A stretch of DNA of 64,000 nucleotides. Origin: an uncultured Gemmiger sp. (GTDB taxonomy: Bacteria; Bacillota; Clostridia; Oscillospirales; Ruminococcaceae). Location: NCBI GenBank assembly GCA_947629015.1, contig CANRCB010000004.1, positions 44,906-108,905 of the forward strand, written 5' to 3'. The position numbers and the translations under genes are program-made. The notes below the pieces were generated by a model. The model had not been told where the DNA came from, ran no database searches, and saw only the letters and a list, made by a program, of their open reading frames with translations. Each line of letters starts with the position of its first letter. Within the stretch, counting starts at the first letter, position 1. Below are positions 32,798-42,983 of this stretch, in pieces.

Positions 32798-33769
32798 TCA
32801 CGGCGCGGCCGCGGCGGCCAGGGCGCGATACTGCCGGACGATGGCGGGTTCCGGCAGCTTGATCACCCTGCCGGAAAGATACGCAAGGCTGTTTTCGGCC
32901 GGGATGTGCCCAAAGGTGAGCCGCCACGCGCACAGTGCCTGCGTGGCAAGGCCGCTGCGCGCGTTCATCTTGGCGTTGCCGTACTTGGCATCCCCCAGCA
33001 CCGGGTGCCCCAAAAACGCGAGATGGGCGCGGATCTGGTGCGTGCGCCCGGTGACAAGGCCGATACGGCACAAGGCATACGGCCCCGCCTGTTCGCTGAC
33101 CGTGACCTCGGTGATGATCTCCTTGTACCCATCGGCCTGCCTGGCGCGCACCTGCGCTTTGTTGCCCTTGCCGCTGTGGCGCAGCCACGCGCTGTGCCGC
33201 CCCTGCGGCGGCGCGCCGACGGTGATGGCAAGGTATTCCTTTTTGACAAGGCCGCCCTTTATGAGCGCGTTCATGTCCCGCAGGGCCGCGTAGGTCTTGG
33301 CGGCCGTGACCAGCCCTTCGGTGCCGCGGTCCAGGCGGTTGCACAGGGCCGGGGCAAACTGTGCCTCGGCGTGGGGGTCATATTCGCCGCGCGCGATGAG
33401 CTGCGCGGTAAAAGCCTCGATCAGGTTTGCATCCCCCGTGCGGTCGGAGTGGCACAAAAGGTGCGCCGGCTTGTACAGAACGGCCAGCGCCGCGTCCTCG
33501 TACACCACCGTCACCGGCGGCTGTGGGCGGGCGGGCCTGGGGGGCGCCTCGGTTTGTACAGCGGGGAAAAATGTATCGTTGATATACATTTCGATGCTAT
33601 CGCCGCTTTGCAGGCGCGTGGCGGCCTCGCAGCGTTTGCCGTTGACCTTGATGCGCTTGTTGCGCAGCGCCTTGTACATCAGCCCGGCCGGCAGATCCGG
33701 CGCTACGCGCGCGATAAAGCGGGACAGGCGCACGCCCTCCTCGTTGGGGCCAGCGGTGAACTGTTTCAT
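32798..33769 (-). CDS. RluA/RluC-type 23S rRNA pseudouridine synthase
   Basis: 323 residues from ATG 33769. An N-terminal S4-like domain (about 10-65, LSRFIARVAPDLPAGLMYKALRNKRIKVNG) precedes the RluA catalytic domain with the nucleophilic Asp in NRLDRGTEGL and GRTHQIRAHLAFLGHPVLGD. It isomerises uridines to pseudouridine in rRNA; which positions cannot be deduced. It is transcribed divergently from radC. Confidence 0.92.
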   Translation of the reverse strand: MKQFTAGPNEEGVRLSRFIARVAPDLPAGLMYKALRNKRIKVNGKRCEAATRLQSGDSIEMYINDTFFPAVQTEAPPRPARPQPPVTVVYEDAALAVLYKPAHLLCHSDRTGDANLIEAFTAQLIARGEYDPHAEAQFAPALCNRLDRGTEGLVTAAKTYAALRDMNALIKGGLVKKEYLAITVGAPPQGRHSAWLRHSGKGNKAQVRARQADGYKEIITEVTVSEQAGPYALCRIGLVTGRTHQIRAHLAFLGHPVLGDAKYGNAKMNARSGLATQALCAWRLTFGHIPAENSLAYLSGRVIKLPEPAIVRQYRALAAAAAP

Positions 33770-33801
33770 AAGAAAGCCTCGCATTTCTTTTGATTCGGGA
33801 C

Positions 33802-33830
33802 TTTTCAAAATGCCGGAACGCGTGTATAAT
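33802..33830 (+). promoter_or_regulatory. Sigma-A promoter of radC
   Basis: TTTTCA (33802-33807), 17 bp, TATAAT (33825-33830), 37 bp upstream of the radC start. Confidence 0.65.
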
Positions 33831-33867
33831 GTTGTGTGGAGATAACAGGTAAAGGATGTGCAGTGCG

Positions 33868-34596
33868 ATGGCGCAGGCGGGCAGCAAACCGATCCACGCC
33901 GACCACCGCGCCCGTATGCGGCAGCGGGTGCGCGAAAACGGGATAGACAGCTTGCAGGAGCATGAGGCGCTGGAATACCTTTTGTTTTACGCCATCCCCC
34001 GCCGTGACACTAACGCCCTGGCACACCGGTTGATACAGACCTTCGGCAGCTTTTGCCGCGTGCTGGAAGCCGGCGAGGAGGAATTGCAGCAGGTGGAGGG
34101 CATCGGCCCCACCAGCGCGCATTTCCTGCATATGCTGCTGGACGCTTCGCGCTATTATGCGCTGCACAAGCGGGATCTGAGCAAGCCCCTTGCCACCTTT
34201 GAGGATCGGGTCGAATATCTGCGCCCGCTTTTCCTCGGCTGCCGGGAGGAGCAATTTTACATGGTCGCGCTGGATGATGCCGGCTATCCGCTGCACACTG
34301 TGCTCATCGCAAAGGGCATCCCCAACCAGGTCACGTTTGACCGCCAGTGGCTTGCGCGCACCGCCGTTGCCACCCGCTGCACCCGCGTGCTGCTGGCGCA
34401 CAACCACCCGTCCGGGCTGGCGTTCCCGTCCACGGCCGACCGCGATACCACCGTCTCGCTGACGTGGCTGCTCGGGCCGCTGGGCATTTCCATTGTGGAT
34501 CATATCATCATCACGCCGGACGATGCCGCCTCGCTGGAAAAGGCGGGCCGTATGCCGGTCTACGATATGGTCCTGCAAAAGGTCGTTTACCAATAA
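33868..34596 (+). CDS. radC: RadC-family JAB/MPN protein
   Basis: 242 residues from ATG 33868, 11 bp after AAAGG; ATG 33856 abuts the ribosome-binding site and is less likely. The N-terminal helix-hairpin-helix region includes VEGIGPTSAHFL. The C-terminal JAB domain has the metal motif HNHPSG...D in LLAHNHPSGLAFPSTADRD. Despite the name, a direct DNA repair role for RadC is doubtful; the biochemical activity is unresolved. The degV gene follows 22 bp later. Confidence 0.93.
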   Translation: MAQAGSKPIHADHRARMRQRVRENGIDSLQEHEALEYLLFYAIPRRDTNALAHRLIQTFGSFCRVLEAGEEELQQVEGIGPTSAHFLHMLLDASRYYALHKRDLSKPLATFEDRVEYLRPLFLGCREEQFYMVALDDAGYPLHTVLIAKGIPNQVTFDRQWLARTAVATRCTRVLLAHNHPSGLAFPSTADRDTTVSLTWLLGPLGISIVDHIIITPDDAASLEKAGRMPVYDMVLQKVVYQ

Positions 34597-34618
34597 ATCA
34601 TACAGGAGGGATCCCACC

Positions 34619-35506
34619 ATGGCTGATTACATCTTGAGCTGCTGCTCCACCGCGGATCTGAGCGCAGAACATTTTGCCGAGCGCGACATCCGGTACGCCT
34701 GCTTCCATTTTGAGCTGGACGGCGTCTCCTACCCGGACGACTTGGGCAAGTCCATCCCCTTTGACGAATTTTACCGCCGCATGGCCGCCGGCTCCGACAC
34801 CAAGACCAGCCAGCTTGGCAGCGGGGAGTACATCGCCTACTTTGAGCCGCTTTTGCAGGCGGGCAAGGATGTTTTGCATCTCACGCTTTCCTCCGGCATC
34901 TCCGGCACCATCAACTCCGCCAATGTCGCCGCACAGGAGCTGCGGGAAAAATACCCCGAACGCAAGATCTACATCGTGGATTCCCTCGCGGCGTCCTCGG
35001 GGTACGGCCTTTTGATGGACAAGCTGGCCGACCTGCGCGACGCGGGCATGGGCATCGACGAACTGCGGGACTGGGCCCTTGCCCACCGGCTGGAGCTGCA
35101 CCACTGGTTCTTCTCGACCGACCTGACCTTCTTTGTCAAGGGCGGGCGTATCTCCAAGGCGTCGGGGTGGTTCGGCACCGCGCTCAAGATCTGCCCGCTG
35201 ATGAACGTCAGCTTTGAGGGCAAGCTCATCCCCCGCTACAAGATCCGCGGCAAAAAGGCCGTGACCGAGGCCATCGTCAAAAAGATGGAGGAGTGCGCGC
35301 AGGGCGGCACCGCGTATGACGGCAAGTGCTATATGTCCAACGCCGGCTGCTATGAGGACGCCCGCGCCGTGGCCGATCTGGTCGAGGCGCGCTTCCCGCA
35401 GCTCAAGGGCAAGGTGCTCATCAACTCCATCGGCACGACCATCGGCTCCCACACCGGCCCCGGCACCGTGGCGCTGTTCTTCTGGGGCAGCAAACGGGAG
35501 GACTGA
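34619..35506 (+). CDS. DegV-family fatty-acid-binding protein
   Basis: 295 residues from ATG 34619 behind CAGGAGG. Typical DegV features: N-terminal CCSTADLS, the TKTSQ motif, [12 protein letters not shown], and the C-terminal [17 protein letters not shown]. DegV/FakB proteins hold a fatty acid for phosphorylation by FakA. Several paralogues usually occur in clostridia, and the lipid preference cannot be read from sequence. Confidence 0.93.
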   Translation: MADYILSCCSTADLSAEHFAERDIRYACFHFELDGVSYPDDLGKSIPFDEFYRRMAAGSDTKTSQLGSGEYIAYFEPLLQAGKDVLHLTLSSGISGTINSANVAAQELREKYPERKIYIVDSLAASSGYGLLMDKLADLRDAGMGIDELRDWALAHRLELHHWFFSTDLTFFVKGGRISKASGWFGTALKICPLMNVSFEGKLIPRYKIRGKKAVTEAIVKKMEECAQGGTAYDGKCYMSNAGCYEDARAVADLVEARFPQLKGKVLINSIGTTIGSHTGPGTVALFFWGSKRED

Positions 35507-35552
35507 CGCCCCGCCCCTGCATCCGCCTTGCAAAAGCATCCCCGCCGCCGCG

Positions 35553-35578
35553 GCCGCCTTACGGCCCGGCGGCTTTTT
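35553..35578 (+). terminator. Terminator after degV
   Basis: GCCGCC (35553-35558) / GGCGGC (35568-35573) followed by TTTTT (35574-35578). Confidence 0.7.
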
Positions 35579-36084
35579 CAGCCTTCGCCGCCCACCGGGC
35601 CGGCGGCATCGTACAGCAGGGTAAAGGTCCCGTAGTGGTCGGCGGTATAGTAGATGTCCCCCGCGTCGGAATAGACCAGGCGTTTGGCGCCGCGGCCGGA
35701 GGCGCCAAGGGTGTCGATGTCACATTCATGGTACGCCGCATCCCGGGGCAGGCTGCCCTCATAGTTGCCGAACACGTCCCCGCCGATGCACTTGCCGGGG
35801 GCATAGTCCTCCAGCCCGCCGCCCGGCCAGCCCAGCGCGCGGGTCTCCTCCTTGGTGATGAAGTTGCCGGGCAGATGCCCGTAGGTATACAGATACAGCG
35901 CCACATCGTCCTTTGTGGTGTAGCTGCCGTCCTCTGCCAAGGCGCTGCCCTGTGCTGCCTGCCCGATGCCCTGTGCGGGCACGGAGGGCGCGGCGTCCTG
36001 CCCGCGGCCCAAAAACGGCGCGCCCAACAGCACCAGCAGCGCCAGCACGCACAGGCCAAAAACGGTTTTGGTGTGGTTTTTCAC
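35578..36084 (-). CDS. Secreted barnase-type guanyl-specific ribonuclease
   Basis: 168 residues from GTG 36084, 8 bp after GGAGG. A signal peptide (about 1-29) and a ~30-residue linker precede a barnase-like domain (about 58-158). It follows barnase closely: [44 protein letters not shown]. The catalytic residues of barnase map to Lys78, Glu120, Arg135 and His150, so the enzyme should be active and exported. No barstar-type inhibitor gene is seen nearby. The gene diverges from uvrB. Confidence 0.9.
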   Translation of the reverse strand: MKNHTKTVFGLCVLALLVLLGAPFLGRGQDAAPSVPAQGIGQAAQGSALAEDGSYTTKDDVALYLYTYGHLPGNFITKEETRALGWPGGGLEDYAPGKCIGGDVFGNYEGSLPRDAAYHECDIDTLGASGRGAKRLVYSDAGDIYYTADHYGTFTLLYDAAGPVGGEG

Positions 36085-36104
36085 AGCCATCGCCTCCGCC
36101 CCCG

Positions 36105-36110
36105 ATTATA
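36105..36110 (-). promoter_or_regulatory. Extended -10 of the ribonuclease gene
   Basis: Reverse strand GTGGTATAATC: consensus TATAAT (36110-36105) with a TGG extension, 20 bp before the start codon; no clear -35. Confidence 0.5.
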
Positions 36111-36178
36111 CCACAATTTTCCTGTGGCCGCCACCCATCCCCGCCCCTCTGCGCGGGCCGAAAAATTTGGCATACCCC

Positions 36179-36207
36179 TTTACTTCCCCTTGTGGTTGTG
36201 CTATACT
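36179..36207 (+). promoter_or_regulatory. Sigma-A promoter of uvrB
   Basis: TTTACT (36179-36184), 17 bp, TATACT (36202-36207). No obvious LexA box was found nearby. Confidence 0.65.
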
Positions 36208-36258
36208 CTATCTACAACCATTTGTTGTTATTTTCTCTGGCCGGAAGGAGGCGCAGGC

Positions 36259-38310
36259 ATGGAACCGGAAGCGCAGGTATTCCATCTCAAGGCGCCCTTC
36301 TCCCCCACCGGTGACCAGCCACAGGCCATCGAGACGCTTGTGCAGGGCATTGAACGCGGCGTGCCGGCGCAGACGCTGCTGGGCGTGACCGGCTCCGGCA
36401 AGACCTTTACGATGGCGAACATCATCGCCCGCTGCAACCGCCCCACGCTGATACTTGAGCCCAACAAGACCCTGGCCAGCCAGATCTGCACCGAGATGCG
36501 CGGCTTTTTCCCCGACGACGCGGTGGAGTATTTTGTAAGCTACTATGACTATTACCAGCCCGAGGCCTACATCCCCTCCACCGACACCTACATCGAGAAG
36601 GACAGCGCCATCAACGACGAGATCGACCGTCTGCGCCATTCGGCCACGGCGGCGCTGTCCGAGCAGCGCAACGTCATCATCGTGGCGAGCGTCTCCTGCA
36701 TCTATTCCCTCGGCGACCCCATCGACTACCGCAGTATGGTCATCAGCCTGCGCCCCGGCATGACGCTGGAGCGCGACGAGCTGTGCCGGCGCCTGGTCAA
36801 GCTACAATATGAGCGCAACGACATGAACTTTACCCGCAACAAGTTCCGCGTGCACGGCGATACGGTGGACATCCACCTTGCCTACAACGATGAATTTGCC
36901 ATCCGGGTGGAGTTTTTCGGCGACGAGGTCGACCGCATCTCGGAGTTTGACCCCCTGACCGGCGAGCGCAAGAACATCATCCGCCATGTGGCTGTCTTCC
37001 CCGCCAGCCATTACATCGTCGGGCCGGAAAAGATGCAGGAGGGCCTTAAAAAGATCGAGGCCGAGATGGAGCAGCAGGTGCGCATCTTCACCGGGGCCGG
37101 CAAGCTGCTGGAGGCGCAGCGCATCCAGCAGCGCACCAGCTATGATATGGAGATGTTACAGGAGGTGGGCACCTGCAAAGGCATCGAGAACTACTCCGCC
37201 GTGCTTTCGGGCCGCGCGCCGGGCTCCACGCCCACCACCTTGCTGGACTATTTCCCGGACGATTTTTTGCTGATGGTGGACGAGAGCCACATCATGCTGC
37301 CGCAGGTGCGCGGTATGTACGGCGGTGACTACAGCCGCAAAAAGACGCTGGTAGACTACGGGTTCCGCCTGCCCTCGGCGTTCGACAACCGCCCCCTGCG
37401 CTTTGACGAGTTTGAGGCAAAGATCCACCAGAAGATCTTTGTCTCGGCCACGCCGGGCCCGTATGAGCGCGAGCATTCCGCCAAAACAGCCGAGCAGCTC
37501 ATCCGCCCCACCGGCCTGTTGGACCCGCGCGTGGAGGTGCGCCCGGTGGAAGGGCAGATCGAGGATCTTTTGGGCGAGGTGCGGCTGCGCATCGGGCGCG
37601 GGGAACGCGCGCTCATCACCACGCTGACCGTCAAAATGGCCGAGGATCTGACGGATTATCTCGAGGAACACGGCGTCAAGGCCAAGCATATGCACCACGA
37701 GGTGGACACCTTTGAGCGCATGGAGATCATCAAGGATCTGCGCGTGGGCGCCATCGACGTCATCGTCGGCATCAACCTGCTGCGCGAAGGGCTGGATCTG
37801 CCGGAAGTCTCCCTCATCTGCATCCTGGACGCCGACAAGGAGGGTTTCCTGCGCGGCGAGACGAGCCTGATCCAGACCATCGGCCGCGCCGCGCGCAACG
37901 CCAACGGCACCGTCATCATGTATGCCGACGAGGTGACGCCCAGCATGGAGCGCGCCATCACCGAGACGGCGCGCCGCCGCGAGATCCAAAACGCCTACAA
38001 CGAGGCCCACGGCATCACGCCCAAAACCATCGTCAAGGCCATCGGCGACGGGCTGGAGATCAGCATGAGCGAGGAGAACAAAAAGCTCCGCAGCCACCGC
38101 ATGAGCAAGCCGGAACGCGAGCAGGCCATCGCCCGCATGACGAAGGAGATGAAGGAGGCCGCGAGCCTTTTGCAATTTGAACACGCGGCCCAGCTGCGCG
38201 ACGAGATCGCGCGCCTGCAGCGCGGCGAGGGCCCGACCAGCCAGGACACCAGCGAGCGCCGCGCAGCCGAACGCAAGCGCCCCAATGCCCGCGGGCGCAG
38301 GCGGCACTAA
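36259..38310 (+). CDS. uvrB: Excinuclease ABC subunit B
   Basis: 683 residues from ATG 36259 behind GGAAGGAGG; the long frame upstream (to 35635) is antisense to the ribonuclease gene and is not coding. Walker A GVTGSGKT is at about 42-49, the beta-hairpin region [12 protein letters not shown] is intact, and the C-terminal UvrC-interacting UVR motif ([16 protein letters not shown]) is present. UvrB verifies damage after UvrA loading in nucleotide excision repair. uvrA follows 47 bp downstream in the same direction. Confidence 0.97.
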   Translation: MEPEAQVFHLKAPFSPTGDQPQAIETLVQGIERGVPAQTLLGVTGSGKTFTMANIIARCNRPTLILEPNKTLASQICTEMRGFFPDDAVEYFVSYYDYYQPEAYIPSTDTYIEKDSAINDEIDRLRHSATAALSEQRNVIIVASVSCIYSLGDPIDYRSMVISLRPGMTLERDELCRRLVKLQYERNDMNFTRNKFRVHGDTVDIHLAYNDEFAIRVEFFGDEVDRISEFDPLTGERKNIIRHVAVFPASHYIVGPEKMQEGLKKIEAEMEQQVRIFTGAGKLLEAQRIQQRTSYDMEMLQEVGTCKGIENYSAVLSGRAPGSTPTTLLDYFPDDFLLMVDESHIMLPQVRGMYGGDYSRKKTLVDYGFRLPSAFDNRPLRFDEFEAKIHQKIFVSATPGPYEREHSAKTAEQLIRPTGLLDPRVEVRPVEGQIEDLLGEVRLRIGRGERALITTLTVKMAEDLTDYLEEHGVKAKHMHHEVDTFERMEIIKDLRVGAIDVIVGINLLREGLDLPEVSLICILDADKEGFLRGETSLIQTIGRAARNANGTVIMYADEVTPSMERAITETARRREIQNAYNEAHGITPKTIVKAIGDGLEISMSEENKKLRSHRMSKPEREQAIARMTKEMKEAASLLQFEHAAQLRDEIARLQRGEGPTSQDTSERRAAERKRPNARGRRRH

Positions 38311-38357
38311 AGGGAACTAACATTACGGCGCAGGCCCCAAGCGAGGGAGGAAGTATT

Positions 38358-41243
38358 TTGAGCCCCAGAAGCAGCAAGATCCAAATCGACCCCAACAACC
38401 GCATCGTCATCCGCGGCGCGCGGGAGCACAACCTGAAAAACATCGACCTTGAGCTGCCGCGCAACAAGCTCATCGTGATGACGGGGCTGTCCGGCTCCGG
38501 CAAATCGAGCCTTGCGTTCGACACCATCTACGCCGACGGCCAGCGCCGCTATATCGAGAGCCTTTCGAGCTATGCCCGCATGTTCCTGGGGCAGATGGAA
38601 AAGCCGGACGTGGACGAGATCACGGGCCTCTCCCCCGCCATCTCCATCGACCAGAAGACCACCAGCCACAACCCGCGCTCCACCGTGGGCACCGTGACGG
38701 AAATCTATGATTACCTGCGCCTGATGTACGCGCGCATCGGCACGCCGCACTGCCCCGTCTGCGGGCGGGTCATCGCGCAGCAATCCATCGACGAGATGGT
38801 GGACGAGGTCCTAAAGCTACCGGAGCGCACCCGCTTTCAGGTCCTTGCGCCCGTCGTGCGCGGGCGCAAGGGCACCCAGGCCAAGGAATTGGACGCCGCG
38901 CGCCGCGGCGGCTATGCCCGCGTGCGGGTGGACGGCAATATGTACGATCTGGGCGAGAACATCACGCTGGACAAGAACACCAAGCACACCGTTGAGATCG
39001 TGGTGGACCGCCTGGTCATCAACGATACCGTGCGCAGCCGCCTGGCCGATTCCCTCGAGACGGCGCTGGCGCTGACCGGCGGCATCGTGACGGTGGACGT
39101 CATTGGCGGGCAGGAGATGCTGTTCAGCCAAAGCTACGCCTGCCCGGAGCACGGCGTTTCGGTCGAGGAACTGACGCCGCGTATGTTCAGCTTCAACAAC
39201 CCCTTTGGCGCCTGCGAGACCTGCACGGGCCTCGGCACCTTTATGAAGGTGGATCCGGCGCGCGTCATCCCGGACAAGCGCAAATCCATCCGGGAAAGCG
39301 CCATCAAAGCCAGCGGCTGGTATTACGCCGAGGGTTCCATCGCCGAGATGACCTACAAGGCGCTGGGCAAACGCTTCGGCTTTACGCTTGACACCCCCGT
39401 CAAGGATATGAGCGAGGAGGCCGTGCACGCCCTGCTGTACGGCACCGGGAACGAGCGCATCGAGATGCAGCGCGAGAGTATGTTCGGCTCCGGCACCTAC
39501 CGCAACACCTTTGAAGGCATCATCCCCAACCTGGAGCGCCGTTTCCGCGAGACGAACAGCGAGTGGATGAAGGAAGAGATCGCGCTGACGATGTCCAGCG
39601 AGGAATGCCCCACCTGCCACGGCCGGCGGTTAAAGCCCACCAGCCTGGCCGTGACGGTGGGCGGGGTCAACATTGCCGATTTCTGCGAGATGAGCGTCAA
39701 CGAGGAGCTGGAGTTCGTCAAGACCGCCAAGGTCACCGAACGGGAGCAGCTCATCGGCGCGGCGATCTTCAAGGAGGTCAAGGAGCGCCTCGGTTTTTTG
39801 CAGAGCGTGGGGCTGGGCTATCTTACCCTTTCGCGCGGGGCGGCCTCCCTTTCCGGCGGCGAGAGCCAGCGCATCCGGCTTGCCACCCAGATCGGCAGCG
39901 CGCTGACCGGCGTTTTGTATGTGCTGGACGAGCCCAGCATCGGCCTGCACCAGCGCGACAATGACAAGCTCATCGCCACCATGAAGCGCCTGCGCGACCT
40001 CGGCAACACCCTCATCGTGGTCGAGCATGACGAGGACACCATGCGCAAGGCGGATTACATCGTCGATGTCGGCCCCGGCGCCGGCGTGCACGGCGGCGAG
40101 ATCGTGGCCGCCGGCAGCATCGCCGATATCTGCAAGGCAAAGCGCAGCATCACCGGCGATTACCTTGCCGGGCGCAAATATGTCGAGGTGCCAAAGGCGC
40201 GCCGCGCCGGCAACGGCAAGATCTTACGCGTGGTCGGCGCGCGGGAGAACAACCTGCAAAGCATCGATGTGGAATTCCCGCTCGGCAAATTCATCTGTGT
40301 GACCGGGGTCTCCGGCTCCGGCAAATCCAGCCTCGTCAACGAGATCCTGTACAAGAGCCTGGCCGCCGCCTTCCACGGCGCGCGCAGCCGCCCCGGCGCC
40401 TGTGACCGCATCGAAGGCATGGAATGGCTCGACAAGGTCATCGGCATCGACCAGTCCCCCATTGGGCGCACGCCGCGCTCCAACCCCGCCACCTACACCG
40501 GCGTGTTCAACGATATCCGCACGCTGTACGCCCAGACCGAGGGCGCCAAGCAGCGCGGGTACGGGCCGGGGCGGTTCAGCTTCAACGTCAAGGGCGGCCG
40601 GTGCGAAGCCTGTGAGGGCGCCGGCATCTTGCAGATCGAGATGCATTTTCTGCCCGACATCTACGTCCCCTGCGACGTGTGCAAGGGCCGCCGCTACAAC
40701 CGCGAGACGCTGGAAGTGAAATACAAAGACAAGACCATCGCCGACGTGCTGGACATGACGGTGGAGGAAGCCTGCGTGTTTTTCTCGAACCAGCCCAAGA
40801 TTGCCCGCAAATTGCAGACCTTGCAGGACGTCGGCCTTGGCTATATCCAACTGGGGCAGGCGGCCACGACGCTTTCCGGCGGCGAGGCGCAGCGCGTCAA
40901 GCTGGCCAACGAGCTGGCCCGCCGTGAGACGGGGCAGACCGTCTATATCCTGGACGAGCCGACCACCGGCCTGCACGTGGCCGATGTGCACCGCCTTGTC
41001 AAGGTGCTGGACACTTTGGTGGACGGCGGCAACACCGTCATCGTCATCGAGCACAACCTCGACGTCATCAAGCGGGCCGACCATATCATCGACCTTGGCC
41101 CCGAGGGCGGCAGCGGCGGCGGGCTGGTGGTGGCCACCGGCACGCCGGAGGAAGTGGCCGAAAACCCGGCCTCGTTTACCGGGCAATACCTGAAACCGGT
41201 GCTGGAGCGCGGCCGTGCGCTGCAAGGCGCCGCCAAAGCCTAA
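38358..41243 (+). CDS. uvrA: Excinuclease ABC subunit A
   Basis: 961 residues from a TTG start at 38358 behind GAGGGAGGAAG. Two ABC ATPase modules are present: [23 protein letters not shown] N-terminal Walker A and [15 protein letters not shown]-terminal Walker A, both signature motifs (LSGGE), and zinc-finger pairs (CPVC ... ; CEACEGAG ... CDVCKGRRY). UvrA dimers find DNA lesions and load UvrB. A strong hairpin follows at 41282. Confidence 0.97.
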   Translation: MSPRSSKIQIDPNNRIVIRGAREHNLKNIDLELPRNKLIVMTGLSGSGKSSLAFDTIYADGQRRYIESLSSYARMFLGQMEKPDVDEITGLSPAISIDQKTTSHNPRSTVGTVTEIYDYLRLMYARIGTPHCPVCGRVIAQQSIDEMVDEVLKLPERTRFQVLAPVVRGRKGTQAKELDAARRGGYARVRVDGNMYDLGENITLDKNTKHTVEIVVDRLVINDTVRSRLADSLETALALTGGIVTVDVIGGQEMLFSQSYACPEHGVSVEELTPRMFSFNNPFGACETCTGLGTFMKVDPARVIPDKRKSIRESAIKASGWYYAEGSIAEMTYKALGKRFGFTLDTPVKDMSEEAVHALLYGTGNERIEMQRESMFGSGTYRNTFEGIIPNLERRFRETNSEWMKEEIALTMSSEECPTCHGRRLKPTSLAVTVGGVNIADFCEMSVNEELEFVKTAKVTEREQLIGAAIFKEVKERLGFLQSVGLGYLTLSRGAASLSGGESQRIRLATQIGSALTGVLYVLDEPSIGLHQRDNDKLIATMKRLRDLGNTLIVVEHDEDTMRKADYIVDVGPGAGVHGGEIVAAGSIADICKAKRSITGDYLAGRKYVEVPKARRAGNGKILRVVGARENNLQSIDVEFPLGKFICVTGVSGSGKSSLVNEILYKSLAAAFHGARSRPGACDRIEGMEWLDKVIGIDQSPIGRTPRSNPATYTGVFNDIRTLYAQTEGAKQRGYGPGRFSFNVKGGRCEACEGAGILQIEMHFLPDIYVPCDVCKGRRYNRETLEVKYKDKTIADVLDMTVEEACVFFSNQPKIARKLQTLQDVGLGYIQLGQAATTLSGGEAQRVKLANELARRETGQTVYILDEPTTGLHVADVHRLVKVLDTLVDGGNTVIVIEHNLDVIKRADHIIDLGPEGGSGGGLVVATGTPEEVAENPASFTGQYLKPVLERGRALQGAAKA

Positions 41244-41281
41244 GGGCAAATGCTTGAAAAGGGGATCGAAGGTATTCATAC

Positions 41282-41310
41282 AGGGGCCCGCCCGAAAGGG
41301 GCGGGCCCCT
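41282..41310 (+). terminator. Strong GC hairpin after uvrA
   Basis: AGGGGCCCGCCC pairs with GGGCGGGCCCCT around GAAAG; no U-run follows. Confidence 0.65.
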
Positions 41311-41386
41311 GCACAGCATCCTTAAGCGATACAAAGCGGGCAAACATATGCCCAAGAAAGTGTGGTCAAAAGTGATGTCAAGCAAG

Positions 41387-41424
41387 TAAAAACGCGCGCA
41401 ATATCAAACGATACTGCGCGCATT
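41387..41424 (-). terminator. Terminator after tRNA-Leu (reverse strand)
   Basis: GCGCGCAGTATC / GATATTGCGCGC stem around GTTT, followed on the reverse strand by GTTTTTAC, 6 bp past the tRNA 3' end. Confidence 0.85.
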
Positions 41425-41429
41425 TTTAT

Positions 41430-41513
41430 TGGTGCGGCCAACAGGACTTGAACCTGCACGTCAAGGACACTGGACCCTAAAACCAGCGCGTCTGCCAATT
41501 CCGCCATGGCCGC
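41430..41513 (-). tRNA. tRNA-Leu (anticodon UAG)
   Basis: A complete 84-nt class II tRNA with encoded 3' CCA. Acceptor stem GCGGCCA/TGGCCGC; anticodon loop TTTAGGG giving anticodon UAG (reads CUN codons); a long variable arm; T-arm with GGTTCAAGTCC. The pair closing the anticodon stem is T-T, a small irregularity. It lies 8 nt after the stop codon of the fumarate hydratase beta gene and just before a terminator, so it could be cut from that mRNA. Confidence 0.97.
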
Positions 41514-41521
41514 GTACCGCG

Positions 41522-42082
41522 TTACTGCGCCTGTGCCGCCAGCCAGGCGGCCGGGCCGCTCTCGTACAAATCGCCGCCGTGAGCGTCCAGCAAAACGGTC
41601 AGCGGCATGGCCTCGACCGTAAGGCGGCGCACCGCCTCACACCCAAGGTCGGGCCAGGCGATGACCTCGCAGCTTTTGATGCAGGCGGCCAGCAGCGCCC
41701 CCGCCCCGCCGATGGCGCCAAGGTAGACGGCGCCGTTTTTGCACACGCTCTGCTTCACCGCCGTGCTGCGCCTGCCCTTGCCGATCATGCAGGCAAGGCC
41801 CAGGTCCAAAAGGCGCGGGGTGTAGGCGTCCATCCGGCCGGCCGTGGTGGGCCCCGCCGCGCCGATGGGGCGGCCGGGGCGTTCCGGCGTGGGGCCGACA
41901 TAGTAAAGCGCCGCGCCCTTGAGCGGGAAGGGCAGCGCCCCGCCGCCGTCCAGCAGCGCCGCCATGCGGGCGTGGGCGGCGTCCCGCGCGGTGTAGACGG
42001 TGCCGGACAGCAGCACCGTATCCCCGGCGCGCAGGGGGGCCAGCATTTCCCGGGAAAGCGGCGTTTGCAGCGTATATTGCAT
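41522..42082 (-). CDS. Class I fumarate hydratase, beta subunit
   Basis: 186 residues from ATG 42082 behind AAGGGGAGGGG. This is the C-terminal-type subunit of the two-subunit iron-sulfur fumarase / tartrate dehydratase family: DTVLLSGTVYTARDAAHARM, YYVGPTP, GAAGPTTAGRMD and MIGKG are typical. With the alpha subunit it interconverts fumarate and malate. L-tartrate dehydratase is the main alternative; the purA neighbour favours fumarase. The gap to the alpha gene is 16 bp. Confidence 0.9.
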   Translation of the reverse strand: MQYTLQTPLSREMLAPLRAGDTVLLSGTVYTARDAAHARMAALLDGGGALPFPLKGAALYYVGPTPERPGRPIGAAGPTTAGRMDAYTPRLLDLGLACMIGKGRRSTAVKQSVCKNGAVYLGAIGGAGALLAACIKSCEVIAWPDLGCEAVRRLTVEAMPLTVLLDAHGGDLYESGPAAWLAAQAQ

Positions 42083-42098
42083 GGTGCCCCTCCCCTTT

Positions 42099-42941
42099 TT
42101 ACAGCTCCGCCGCGGCGCGGCGGGTGACGTGGCAGCTGATGTTGACGGCCACCGGCAGGCAGGCCACGTGGGTGGGCTTTTGCTCGATGGCGACGCCGAG
42201 GCAGGTGGTTTTGCCGCCAAAACCCTGCGGGCCGATGCCCAGCGCGTTGACGGCGCCCAGCAGCTCTTTTTCCAGCGCCGCGTAGTAAGGGTCGGCGTTG
42301 GGGACGTCGAGCGGGCGCAGCAACGCCTTTTTGGCCAACGCGGCGCAGTGGTCAAAGCTGCCGCCGATGCCGATGCCCAGCACGATGGGCGGGCAGGGGT
42401 TGGGCCCGGCCAGACGCGCCGTCTCGAGCACGAAATCCTTGACGCCCTGCACGCCGTCGGCGGGCTTGAGCATGGCAAGGCGGCTCATGTTCTCGCTGCC
42501 GGCACCCTTGGGCGCGACGGTGATGCGGCAGCCGCTGCCGGGCACAAGGTGCACGGTGAGGAAGGCGGGGGTATTGTCCCCGGTGTTGCGGCGCTGCAGC
42601 GGGTCGGCGGTGACGGATTTGCGCAGATACGCCTTCTCGTACCCGCGGCGCACGCCCTCGTCGACGGCGGCGGCCAACCCGCCGCCGGTGATGTGCGCAT
42701 CCTGCCCCAATTCCACAAAGACGCAGGCCATGCCGGTATCCTGGCAGATGGGCAGGGCGTTTTCATCGGCGGCGCGGAGGTTTTCTTCCAAAAGGCCCAG
42801 CGTTTGCTGCGCAAGGGGCCACGGCTCCGCCGCGCGGGCGGCGGCCAGAGCGGCGCGCACATCGGGCGGCAGCTCTGTGTTGGTCTTGATGCAAAGGCGC
42901 TCCACCGCCGCGGTGACGGCGGCGGCCGGTATCTCACGCAT
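42099..42941 (-). CDS. Class I fumarate hydratase, alpha subunit
   Basis: 280 residues. The three cysteines expected to bind the 4Fe-4S cluster are visible: ICQDTGM, GSFDHCAALAKKA and TTCLGVAIE. The segment LTVHLVPGSGCRITVAPKGAGSEN is characteristic. It forms the catalytic cluster domain, oxygen-sensitive in this class, which fits an anaerobe. It starts 42 bp after purA. Fumarate released by adenylosuccinate lyase is one likely substrate source. Confidence 0.92.
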   Translation of the reverse strand: MREIPAAAVTAAVERLCIKTNTELPPDVRAALAAARAAEPWPLAQQTLGLLEENLRAADENALPICQDTGMACVFVELGQDAHITGGGLAAAVDEGVRRGYEKAYLRKSVTADPLQRRNTGDNTPAFLTVHLVPGSGCRITVAPKGAGSENMSRLAMLKPADGVQGVKDFVLETARLAGPNPCPPIVLGIGIGGSFDHCAALAKKALLRPLDVPNADPYYAALEKELLGAVNALGIGPQGFGGKTTCLGVAIEQKPTHVACLPVAVNISCHVTRRAAAEL

Positions 42942-42983
42942 ACGCCAGAGACCCCCTTCCCTGTTTTTTTGCGCGGCGGCCGG

